Assembly: GCF_024171645.1 (NCBI RefSeq)
Contig: NZ_JALKAC010000004.1
Location: forward strand, 62,001 to 126,000
Reading direction: 5' to 3'
Length of the DNA: 64,000 nt
Source: Flavobacterium sp. HSC-32F16
GTDB lineage: Bacteria > Bacteroidota > Bacteroidia > Flavobacteriales > Flavobacteriaceae
Shown here: positions 44,361-52,085 of the stretch, one piece after another
Position numbering within the stretch: the first letter of the stretch is position 1
How the letters are laid out: each line of letters begins with the position of its first letter
Notes under the pieces: model-generated
Database searches by the model: none
What the model was told of the DNA's origin: nothing
What the model saw: the letters and a program-made list of their open reading frames with translations, nothing else
Translations under genes and position numbers: made by a program

Positions 44361-45053
44361 TTAGAGCGATTCGATAGAAAACCTAAACCCAATACCATGA
44401 AGGTTTTCAATTGAAATTCCTTTTTCATTTGATAAAATTTTACGAAGCCGCGAAATAAAAACATCAAGGCTTCTTCCCATAAAATAATCGTCGGTTCCCC
44501 AAAGTGCAGTTAAAATTTGTTCTCTTTTAAGAACTAAATTTTTATTGTCAAGAAACAATTTCAGCAATTCGGCTTCGCGTTGTGTAAGGCCTACTTTTTC
44601 TTCGTCATTAAAAAGGATAAAATTTTTGGTGTCAAACTGATATTTTCCAATTTCATAAACTGATTTTTCAACCTTATTATTTTTTTGGGAGCGCTTCAGA
44701 AAAACTTCAATTTTCAAGATTAATTCCTCAATGCTGAAAGGTTTTACCAAATAATCATCGGCACCAAGACGAAGTCCTTTTATGCGGTCTTCTTTTAAGG
44801 TTTTAGCCGAAAGAAAAATAATGGGTACATCAGTATCAATTTTACGAACTTCTTCAGCCAATTCAAAACCATCCATTTTTGGCATCATAATGTCAAAAAT
44901 GCAAATATCAAAATCTTCATCTTTAAAAGTTTCTAAACCAGATTTTCCATTGGTACAATGAATTACTTCATAATTATGCTGCTCCAAATTATCTTTGGTT
45001 AAAAATGCAAGCGTTTCATCGTCTTCGGTGTAAAGTATTTTGAAATTTTTCAT
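44361..45053 (-). CDS. OmpR-family response regulator
   Basis: A 230-residue two-domain regulator. The receiver domain has EDDE at the N-terminus, the phospho-acceptor Asp54 in CIFDIMMPKMDG, and the Lys in DYLVKPF. The C-terminal winged-helix domain has VGLTQREAELLKLFLDNKN and FISRLRKILSNEKGISIENL with a following HGIGFRF. Its start overlaps the kinase stop by 4 bp (ATGA), so both are made together. It presumably controls envelope genes, but no binding site is evident. Confidence 0.92.
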   Translation of the reverse strand: MKNFKILYTEDDETLAFLTKDNLEQHNYEVIHCTNGKSGLETFKDEDFDICIFDIMMPKMDGFELAEEVRKIDTDVPIIFLSAKTLKEDRIKGLRLGADDYLVKPFSIEELILKIEVFLKRSQKNNKVEKSVYEIGKYQFDTKNFILFNDEEKVGLTQREAELLKLFLDNKNLVLKREQILTALWGTDDYFMGRSLDVFISRLRKILSNEKGISIENLHGIGFRFSIESL

Positions 45054-46315
45054 TTTTTATAAGGAATTGACAAAGTTATGGTAACTCCGTTTTCGGTATT
45101 ATTTTCGGCTTTTATTTTCCAGCTCTGCAAACTGCAGATTTCTTTAACATAATATAATCCAAGTCCAAAACCATTTACTTCATTGCTCTTTTCATTTTGT
45201 ACACGATAAAATTTATCAAATATAAAGGATAATTTTTTAGAAGAAATTCCAATTCCGTTATCGATGAACTCTAATTTCAAAATTCCGTTTTCTTCCAGAA
45301 TCCGAATCTTAATTTCTGGTTTTTTATTACAGTATTTTACTGCATTATCTAAAAGATTATAAACCAGATTAGCAAAATGGAAAACATCAGTTTCTAATAG
45401 ATATTCTTTCGAAGAACTTTCAATTTTAATAACCGCATCAGGATATTTTAACTGAATATTTTCAATCGCTTCCTCAATAACCGGAACAATTAAAACGGGT
45501 TCTTTTTTTAATTCTAAAGGAGTATAATCTGATTTTGCAATATTTAAAATCTTCTCGATATGATGATTGAGCTTATTACTTTGATTGATGATAATCTCTG
45601 TATAGGTATGCAGTTTTTTATCTTCTTTAATTGGGTTTTGTTCGCTTAAATATTTTGAAGCGATTAAGATAGAAGACAAAGGCGTTTTAAATTCATGCGT
45701 CATATTATTAATAAAATCACGCTGTAATTCAGAATATTTTTTTTGCTGCAAAAGGGTGAAAATCGAATAAACGTAAATCAATAAAATCAAAATCAGCATA
45801 ATCGAAAGTACAAACCAAAAGCGCATTGAGCTGAATAAATAAGTTGTTTCATTAGGAAAACGAACGGCAAAATAGTAAACTAAGTTTTTATGTTTTGGAA
45901 AAAAAATAGTCTGTTTGCATTCAGATTTTTTTTTCGACAAAGAAATATAATCACCATAAATCATTTCATCGCTCTGGCAGTTGTACATCGCATATTCAAA
46001 ATCTGTCGTAATGTTCATTTTTTTGAATTCTGTTCTTAGATAGAATTCTAAAATATCAGGTTCAAATTCGTTATCGACATTTACAATATAATAATCATTG
46101 GAAATTTTCTGTACAGGACTTTGTACCGGAAGTTCATGGCTGGTTCCTTCATACAGTTTTTTAGCCACCTCAAGAAGTGCAATATGCGCTTTTTGGCTTA
46201 GCTTTTTTTGTTCAATTGTAAAAGCTTCTTTTGTCCAAAGCAATTGCGCGACCAAAATACTAATTATGGCCACCAAACCTAGAACAATAATACTATTGAG
46301 TTTATTTATTTTCAA
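45050..46315 (-). CDS. sensor histidine kinase of the adjacent response regulator
   Basis: A membrane kinase with two helices and a periplasmic domain of about 140 residues holding two cysteines (Cys124, Cys144 in the longer frame). DHp His218 lies in NNMTHEFKTPLSS. ATP-lid motifs are NLLDNAVKYC (N box), EFIDNGIGI (G1) and GFGLGLYYVKEI (G2). The frame can start at a TTG at 46348 (432 residues), but a promoter-like TATTTTTG overlaps that codon. The TTG at 46315 (LKINKLNS, 421 residues) is therefore preferred; no ATG exists before the first helix. It is divergent from the DUF1573 gene. The signal is unknown. Confidence 0.85.
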   Translation of the reverse strand: MKINKLNSIIVLGLVAIISILVAQLLWTKEAFTIEQKKLSQKAHIALLEVAKKLYEGTSHELPVQSPVQKISNDYYIVNVDNEFEPDILEFYLRTEFKKMNITTDFEYAMYNCQSDEMIYGDYISLSKKKSECKQTIFFPKHKNLVYYFAVRFPNETTYLFSSMRFWFVLSIMLILILLIYVYSIFTLLQQKKYSELQRDFINNMTHEFKTPLSSILIASKYLSEQNPIKEDKKLHTYTEIIINQSNKLNHHIEKILNIAKSDYTPLELKKEPVLIVPVIEEAIENIQLKYPDAVIKIESSSKEYLLETDVFHFANLVYNLLDNAVKYCNKKPEIKIRILEENGILKLEFIDNGIGISSKKLSFIFDKFYRVQNEKSNEVNGFGLGLYYVKEICSLQSWKIKAENNTENGVTITLSIPYKK

Positions 46316-46428
46316 GAAAACAGACTTTGAGAGTGTAATATTAATCAAAAATATACTTATAAATGTCGATTAACAAGTCATTAACAAACATTTGAAACCG
46401 GTTAACAGCAATTCGTTTTTGTCTGAAT

Positions 46429-46436
46429 TACCTTTG
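46429..46436 (+). promoter_or_regulatory. putative -7 element of the DUF1573 gene
   Basis: TACCTTTG fits TAnnTTTG, 42 bp before the ATG at 46478. Confidence 0.45.
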
Positions 46437-46477
46437 TAATATAAAATTTGAACTATAAACCATTAATATATTTAACT

Positions 46478-46891
46478 ATGAAAATCATTAAAATTTCTAT
46501 GTTAGCTGTGACATTAAGCTTAATGTCTTTTTCGGCTATTGCTCCGGTAAAATCTTTAGTTTCTACAGCTACGGCTGGCGAAACGGCTTCTGCGATTGTA
46601 TGGAAAGCAGAAACAATTGATGTTGGTCAAATTCCGCAGGGAACGCCAAAAGCTATTATTTACGAATTTAAAAATACAGGAAAAACGGCTGTTGTAATTA
46701 CACAAGTTCAAGGTTCTTGCGGATGTACTGCAACAGATTATACTAAAGAGCCAATTTTGCCTGGTAAATCTGCAAAAGTTACAGCAACGTACAACGCAGC
46801 AAACAAAGGGGCTTTTACAAAAACAGTTACAGTAACAACAAGCGCTGAAACAACTCCAAAAATACTTACTTTAAAAGGAACGGTTATTTAA
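46478..46891 (+). CDS. DUF1573 exported protein
   Basis: A 137-residue protein. The signal peptide is MKIIKISMLAVTLSLMSFSA. The mature part, VDVGQIPQG-like IDVGQIPQGTPKAIIYEFKN with following TGKTAVVITQVQGSCGC, is the DUF1573 immunoglobulin-like domain, with the paired Cys in SCGCT and the later PGKSAKVTATYNAANKGAFT. An upstream TTG at 46448 would add ten residues, but the ATG at 46478 starts a standard signal peptide. Periplasmic or outer-membrane associated; function unknown. It is divergent from the two-component pair and could be a target of it. Confidence 0.83.
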   Translation: MKIIKISMLAVTLSLMSFSAIAPVKSLVSTATAGETASAIVWKAETIDVGQIPQGTPKAIIYEFKNTGKTAVVITQVQGSCGCTATDYTKEPILPGKSAKVTATYNAANKGAFTKTVTVTTSAETTPKILTLKGTVI

Positions 46892-46913
46892 AAATAAGGT
46901 TGGTTATAAAGTG

Positions 46914-46951
46914 AAAGCTCCAAATATGTAATGTATTTGGAGCTTTTTTTT
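46914..46951 (+). terminator. terminator after the DUF1573 gene
   Basis: AAAGCTCCAAATA, loop, TATTTGGAGCTTTTTTTT. Confidence 0.85.
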
Positions 46952-47031
46952 ATGTCTGAATTTGATATTTTTTTATTTTTTTAAGGACTTTGTTTTTATC
47001 AAAACTTTTCTATTTTTATAAAAAAAATATT

Positions 47032-48609
47032 ATGAAAATTTGGTATTCATTTATTGCTCTTGTACTTCTTTTTTTAGTGGTTTCCTGTAATTCAAAAGGC
47101 GGCAAAAAAGAAGAAAATCAAAAAAAAGCAAAAGCTATTGTGCCGGAACTGAAGCTTTCGATAGATACTGCAGCTATCGCCGGGTTTTATGAAACGTATC
47201 CAAAATTGAAAAATTTTGAAAGTGAAGTTAAATCCTTATATGAAAAGAAAAATTCTACTCAATTATGGCTGGACAATAAAGGTGTGGTTGAGTTTGGAAA
47301 CACATTGTACAATAAATATAAAGGATTGGAAAATGAAGGTTTAAAAGCCAATTTCCCGTATAAAGAAATCAATGCTGTTTTTGAAAATAATACAGACAAT
47401 AAACTTTCAAAAGTCAATACTGACTTGATGATTACCAATTTGTACTTTTATTATGCCGAAAAAGTATATAGAGGATTTGATGAAAAAACTTCCATTTCAT
47501 TAGAATGGCTTCTGCCGAGAAAAAAACTCAACTATCAGGTTTTCTCCGATTCTATTTTTAAAAAATCGACTATAAACGACGATAAGAAAAGCAAAATGTT
47601 CAGCCAGTATTATAAACTGCGCGACGCTTTGCAGCAATATAGAGAAATAGAAAAAAAAGGCGGTTGGAAAAACATTGAAATTGATGATACTTATAAAAAT
47701 TTAAAACTTGGAGATTCATCGCCAATTGTTTCTCAAATCAGGGAAAGACTTTTTGTAACCAAAGAAATTAAAGAAGACAACAAAAGTGCAGTGTGCGATT
47801 CGATTTTAATAAATGCATTAAAGAATTATGAACTGCATCATGGTTTTGCTCCAAAAAATAAAATTCTTCCAGAACATATTGCAGATTTGAATATTCCAGT
47901 TTCGGATAGAATTAAAACCATTATTGTTAATATGGAACGCTGCCGATGGATTGATCCTGAACTTGAAAAAGGAAAACAATATATTGAAGTAAATATTCCT
48001 GAATTTAAGTTGTATCTTATTAGGGATGGAGAAATTGCATTTACATCTCCGGTTGTAGTGGGAAAAGCAATGACAAAAACCGTTATTTTCAGCGGAACAA
48101 TGAGTAATATTGTTTTCAGCCCGTATTGGAATGTGCCGCCGAGTATTATTGCTAAAGAAATAAAACCCGGAATGGCTAAAAATAAAAATTATCTGAAACA
48201 GAAAAATCTGGAATGGAATAATGGCGCTGTGCGTCAGCTTCCCGGAATAAACAATTCACTTGGGTTGGTGAAGTTTTTATTTCCAAATTCAAGTAATATT
48301 TATCTGCATGATACACCTTCAAAAAGTTTATTTGAAAGAGAAAGCAGAGCTTTTAGCCACGGCTGCGTTCGTGTAGCAAAACCTCGTGAACTGGCAATTG
48401 AAATATTAAAAGAAGATCCAAAATGGACTGAAGCCCGAATTGATAAAGCTATGCACGCAGGAAAAGAAAACTGGTATACGGTAAAGAAAAAATTTCCGGT
48501 TTATGTAGGATATTTCACTGCCTGGGTAGATCGTGATGGACAATTAAATTTCTATAAAGATATTTATCAAAGAGATGAAAGTCTGCTTAAACTGCTTACG
48601 GAAGAATAA
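47032..48609 (+). CDS. murein L,D-transpeptidase (YcbB/LdtD-like) lipoprotein
   Basis: A 525-residue enzyme that makes 3-3 peptidoglycan cross-links or attaches proteins to the wall. An ATG at 47032 gives a lipoprotein signal ending VVSCNS; a TTG frame opening at 46990 is less likely. A scaffold region and a peptidoglycan-binding-like segment (LKLGDSSPIVSQIRERL) precede the YkuD domain. The catalytic Cys445 is in SHGCVRV, with HDTPSKSLFERESRAF just before it. FTSPVVVGKAMTKTVIFSG is the domain start. Periplasmic. A conserved 40-residue tail contains YFTAWVDRDGQLNFYKDIY. Confidence 0.9.
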   Translation: MKIWYSFIALVLLFLVVSCNSKGGKKEENQKKAKAIVPELKLSIDTAAIAGFYETYPKLKNFESEVKSLYEKKNSTQLWLDNKGVVEFGNTLYNKYKGLENEGLKANFPYKEINAVFENNTDNKLSKVNTDLMITNLYFYYAEKVYRGFDEKTSISLEWLLPRKKLNYQVFSDSIFKKSTINDDKKSKMFSQYYKLRDALQQYREIEKKGGWKNIEIDDTYKNLKLGDSSPIVSQIRERLFVTKEIKEDNKSAVCDSILINALKNYELHHGFAPKNKILPEHIADLNIPVSDRIKTIIVNMERCRWIDPELEKGKQYIEVNIPEFKLYLIRDGEIAFTSPVVVGKAMTKTVIFSGTMSNIVFSPYWNVPPSIIAKEIKPGMAKNKNYLKQKNLEWNNGAVRQLPGINNSLGLVKFLFPNSSNIYLHDTPSKSLFERESRAFSHGCVRVAKPRELAIEILKEDPKWTEARIDKAMHAGKENWYTVKKKFPVYVGYFTAWVDRDGQLNFYKDIYQRDESLLKLLTEE

Positions 48610-48616
48610 AAAGGAG

Positions 48617-48703
48617 TTGCTATAAATTACACGAATTTACACGAATTTTTATCTGCGGAAAGAATAAATAATTATTCATGAAAATTCGTGTAATTTTTGG
48701 CAA
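48617..48703. repeat. ACGAATT-type inverted repeat, copy 3
   Basis: The left part AAATTACACGAATTTACACG and the right part AAAATTCGTGTAATTTTTGG are inverted. It lies between the convergent L,D-transpeptidase and NlpC/P60 genes. Confidence 0.65.
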
Positions 48704-48706
48704 AAA

Positions 48707-49216
48707 CTACTCAGACAAAACATCAATACACTTATAAAAGCGTTTAGTATAATGTTCTGTATCTAATGCTGTAATGGTAACTTTTTGTGCTTTTCCAGAT
48801 GAAGCATGAATAAATTTAGACTGCATTCCGTTGGCTTCACAAATTATTCCGAGATGGCCGATAACCGTTCTGTCTTTATATCCGTAAAAAACTAAAATAT
48901 CACCAACTTTAAAATCTTCAGGTTTTAAGGCAGTTCCCAAATTTTTATAACTACCGGAACTTCTTGGCAAAGTCTTGCCGAAATTTTTAAAAACATAACT
49001 CACAAAACCAGAACAGTCAAAACCTTTTTTTGGATCACTGCCGGCATATTTATAAGGCGTATCTAAATACTTCTTAGCATACTCGATAATAGAATCTCTA
49101 TTGATTTCGGTTTGAATTTTTCGATTATAAATTACGTTTTGCTGTTCGTTCTTTTTTAAGGTAAAAGAAGAAAATAAAGTAATAGAAAATAAAGCGGTAA
49201 AAAGATATGACCTCAT
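48707..49216 (-). CDS. NlpC/P60 (C40) cell-wall peptidase
   Basis: A 169-residue exported hydrolase (signal YLFTALFSITLFSS). The catalytic Cys68 lies in GFDCSGFVSYVF, His121 in VIGHLGII and the third residue His137 in KFIHASSG. It cleaves D-gamma-glutamyl-diaminopimelate bonds in peptidoglycan stem peptides. It is convergent with the L,D-transpeptidase gene, so two wall enzymes lie together. Periplasmic; normal length for a single-domain family member. Confidence 0.9.
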   Translation of the reverse strand: MRSYLFTALFSITLFSSFTLKKNEQQNVIYNRKIQTEINRDSIIEYAKKYLDTPYKYAGSDPKKGFDCSGFVSYVFKNFGKTLPRSSGSYKNLGTALKPEDFKVGDILVFYGYKDRTVIGHLGIICEANGMQSKFIHASSGKAQKVTITALDTEHYTKRFYKCIDVLSE

Positions 49217-49372
49217 TTTTGTAAATAAGAAATGTTGAATCGATAAAGATAGGCCCTAAATTTTGTAAATCAAAAGAATAACTTGTTACTGATTGTAAGA
49301 ATTAACAGTTTTAACGAATGAAATGATGTGTTTATGTGGTGTTTTTTTATTGCTTTTTGACGTTTTAGTATC

Positions 49373-49402
49373 TTTTTTGAAACAGTATTTCAAATATATT
49401 TG
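49373..49402 (+). promoter_or_regulatory. promoter for the esterase genes
   Basis: TTTTTTG (49373-49379), 15 bp, then TATATTTG (49395-49402) matching TAnnTTTG. The spacing is shorter than usual. It precedes the CE2-like esterase start by 31 bp. Confidence 0.45.
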
Positions 49403-49433
49403 TGAATTACATTTATATTTTAACAAATAAATT

Positions 49434-50534
49434 ATGTTTCTTAAAAAAATAGCTTTTTTAATTTTGTTTTTGCTGCATTCACTTATTTCGACTTCACAAA
49501 CTCAAAATTCAAATCGAACTTTCTTATACGAAGGCCGAATCGAGAAACTTAAAAGTGACAATGTCATTTTAATTGGAACAGCATCTTCTGTTTCCTTTAA
49601 TTTTACGGGTAAAGAGTGTTCAATTTCTCTCCAAAGTGTAGATTCTTATGAACATCATAATTATGTTCAAATGGTTTTGGATGGAAAGTATATTGGAAAA
49701 TTCAGAATTGAAAAAGGAACAGTTCAGTCATTTCCAATTCAAGTAACTTCAAACAAAAAAGAACATAATCTTACCATTTATAAAACCACCGAAGCACATA
49801 GCGGAGGCATTTTATTTGCAGGAACAACGGCTAAACTAACGTCGATTACTTCAAAAAAGAAAAAGAAAATTGAATTTATCGGCGATTCTATCACCTGTGG
49901 TGCAGCGAGCGATCCTTCGGATGTTCCTTGCGATAAAGGAGAATATTTTGATCATCACAACGGATATTACGCTTACGCTCCGATTCTTTCAAGAGAGATT
50001 GGAGCAGCTTATTTAATGAGTTCAGTTTCGGGAATTGGAATGTACAGAAACTGGAATGACGAAAATAAAGACGAAGTTATAATGCCGGATGCTTATCCGA
50101 ATTTATACTTAACTAAAGATTCTTCAAAACCGAAATATGATTTCGCTTTTCAGCCGGATATTATCAGTATTGCTTTAGGAACAAATGATTTTTCGGGCGG
50201 AGATGGAAAAAAAGAACGCTTGCCTTTTAATGCAGAAAAGTATGTTTCGAATTATATCAATTTTATAAAAATGTTGTACAAACATAATCCAAATGCTCAG
50301 ATTGTAATTACAAACAGTCCGATGGTAAATGGACAAAATGCGGTAGTTTTTGAAGATTGTCTGAATAAAGTAAAAAATGCTTTCGCAGAAGACAAACAGC
50401 ACAAACCAATTCAGATTTTTAAATTCAAACCAATGATTCCAAAAGGCTGTTCAGGTCATCCAGACGTAGCCGATCATAAAATTTTGGCAGATGAATATGC
50501 TCCATTTTTAAAAAAGCTGTTAAATGAAAAATAA
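49434..50534 (+). CDS. CE2-like SGNH acetyl esterase
   Basis: A 366-residue exported protein (signal FLILFLLHSLISTSQ). Residues 25-140 form a beta-sandwich jelly-roll with NRTFLYEGRIEKLK. The SGNH domain has GDSITCGAAS (Ser152), GTND (249-252) and His342 in SGHPDVADH. This order matches carbohydrate esterase family 2, which removes acetyl groups from mannan or xylan. It overlaps the following esterase gene by 11 bp, so the two are co-translated. The locus context points to acetylated mannan as substrate. Location: periplasm or outer membrane. Confidence 0.87.
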   Translation: MFLKKIAFLILFLLHSLISTSQTQNSNRTFLYEGRIEKLKSDNVILIGTASSVSFNFTGKECSISLQSVDSYEHHNYVQMVLDGKYIGKFRIEKGTVQSFPIQVTSNKKEHNLTIYKTTEAHSGGILFAGTTAKLTSITSKKKKKIEFIGDSITCGAASDPSDVPCDKGEYFDHHNGYYAYAPILSREIGAAYLMSSVSGIGMYRNWNDENKDEVIMPDAYPNLYLTKDSSKPKYDFAFQPDIISIALGTNDFSGGDGKKERLPFNAEKYVSNYINFIKMLYKHNPNAQIVITNSPMVNGQNAVVFEDCLNKVKNAFAEDKQHKPIQIFKFKPMIPKGCSGHPDVADHKILADEYAPFLKKLLNEK

Positions 50535-51903
50535 ATTACTCTTCGTTTTCCTGTTTATGATTTTTGGTTCGGCTATGGCCAATGTTACGCTTCCCAATAT
50601 TTTTGGAGATAATATGGTTTTACAGCGCAATTCTGAAGTTAGAATTTGGGGATGGGCAAATCCTAAGGAAGAAATCAAACTAGTTTCCAGCTGGAACAAT
50701 CAGGAATATAAAACAGTTACAAACAATCAGGCAAAATGGGAACTTGTAATTAAAACCCCTGAAGCGGGCGGACCGTACACCATTTCGATAAAAGGATATA
50801 ATGAAGTTGTATTTAAGAATGTTTTAATTGGAGAAGTTTGGCTTTGTTCCGGACAATCAAACATGGAAATGTCGGCAAGCTGGGGAATCGACAATGGCGA
50901 TGAAGAGGTTAAAAATGCCGCAAATCCGAATATTCGATTTTTTACGGTTTCAAAATCTACAGCCGTAACTCCTCAAAATAATGTATTAGGAAATTGGGTT
51001 GAATCGACTCCGGAAACCATGAAATATTTTAGTGCCGTTGGCTATTTTTTTGCAAAACGTTTGCGCGAAGATTTAAAAAATGTTCCCATCGGATTGATTT
51101 CTTCAAACTGGGGCGGAACTCCTGCCGAAATCTGGATGACGGAAGAAGTATTTCAAAAAGACCCCATATTATTAGAAAATGCTAAAAAACTAAACGAACA
51201 GGAATATGGTCCGCATCAGTCCGGGCGTGCTTATAATGCTATGATTTCTCCAATTACCGGATTTAAAATCGCCGGAACAATTTGGTATCAGGGCGAATCG
51301 AATGTAGGTTCTTTGGTTTATGATAAAACGCTTTCGGCTTTGATAACTTCGTGGAGAAAAGCATGGAACGATGAATTTCCTTTTTACTTCGTTCAAATCG
51401 CGCCTTATAAGACAGGAACAAATAATTTCTCGAACGTAACGGTTCGAAATTCGCAAAGGAAAGTTTTAAAAGAAGTTCCGAAAACAGGAATGGTTTTGAC
51501 TTCTGATATTTCAGATACGATAGATATTCATCCGAAGAATAAAAAATCAGTCGGAATTCGACTTGCCAATTTAGCTTTGGCAGAAACATATAAAGTGAAT
51601 TCTAATTTAGTGAATGGCCCGCTTTTCAATGAAATCAAAATAGAGAAAAACAAAGTCACAGTTTCTTTTGATTATGATGAAGGATTGTATTTTAAGGAGA
51701 AAAAATCGAATCAATTTGAAGTGGCTGGAGCTGATGGAATTTTCTATCCTGCGGAAGCTTCAATAAAAAAGAATCAGGTGATTTTGACAAGTAAAAAAGT
51801 ATTGAATCCTGTAAAAGTCAGGTTTGCGTGGGGAAATACAATTCAGCCGGATTTGTTTAATAAAGCAAATTTGCCGGCTTCGTGTTTTATTTCTGATTTT
51901 TAG
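50524..51903 (+). CDS. sialate-O-acetylesterase-like SGNH esterase
   Basis: A 459-residue exported protein (signal MKNKLLFVFLFMIFGSAMA). VTLPNIFGDNMVLQRNSEV and VWLCSGQSNMEMSAS (nucleophile Ser112) are the family hallmarks, and TIWYQGESNVG is the second conserved block; the catalytic His is in SDTIDIHPKNK. A beta domain precedes the esterase core and a beta-rich end follows. In polysaccharide loci these enzymes remove acetyl groups from backbone sugars. Here it works beside a CE2-like esterase and a GH3 enzyme, consistent with acetylated mannan. Substrate inferred from context. Confidence 0.85.
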   Translation: MKNKLLFVFLFMIFGSAMANVTLPNIFGDNMVLQRNSEVRIWGWANPKEEIKLVSSWNNQEYKTVTNNQAKWELVIKTPEAGGPYTISIKGYNEVVFKNVLIGEVWLCSGQSNMEMSASWGIDNGDEEVKNAANPNIRFFTVSKSTAVTPQNNVLGNWVESTPETMKYFSAVGYFFAKRLREDLKNVPIGLISSNWGGTPAEIWMTEEVFQKDPILLENAKKLNEQEYGPHQSGRAYNAMISPITGFKIAGTIWYQGESNVGSLVYDKTLSALITSWRKAWNDEFPFYFVQIAPYKTGTNNFSNVTVRNSQRKVLKEVPKTGMVLTSDISDTIDIHPKNKKSVGIRLANLALAETYKVNSNLVNGPLFNEIKIEKNKVTVSFDYDEGLYFKEKKSNQFEVAGADGIFYPAEASIKKNQVILTSKKVLNPVKVRFAWGNTIQPDLFNKANLPASCFISDF

Positions 51904-52035
51904 ATTTTAGTACTGAAGCCTCGGGATAGATTTTAGATTTTTTACGCACGGATTTTAATGATTGAACAGATTAACACTAATATTTTATTTGTTTTTATCA
52001 GGCTGAGAGAAGTCAAAGCCCGAAAGTTAAAAAAA

Positions 52036-52064
52036 AGCTTAGAATCTCAGCACCTTAGAACCTT
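52036..52064. repeat. tandem 8-mer repeat, CTTAGNAN type, copy 4
   Basis: Units CTTAGAAT, CTCAGCAC, CTTAGAAC, CTTT in a row, just before the GH3 gene. Same family as 7840, 14015 and 29337. Confidence 0.6.
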
Positions 52065-52085
52065 TAAAAAAACTATCTAACCACT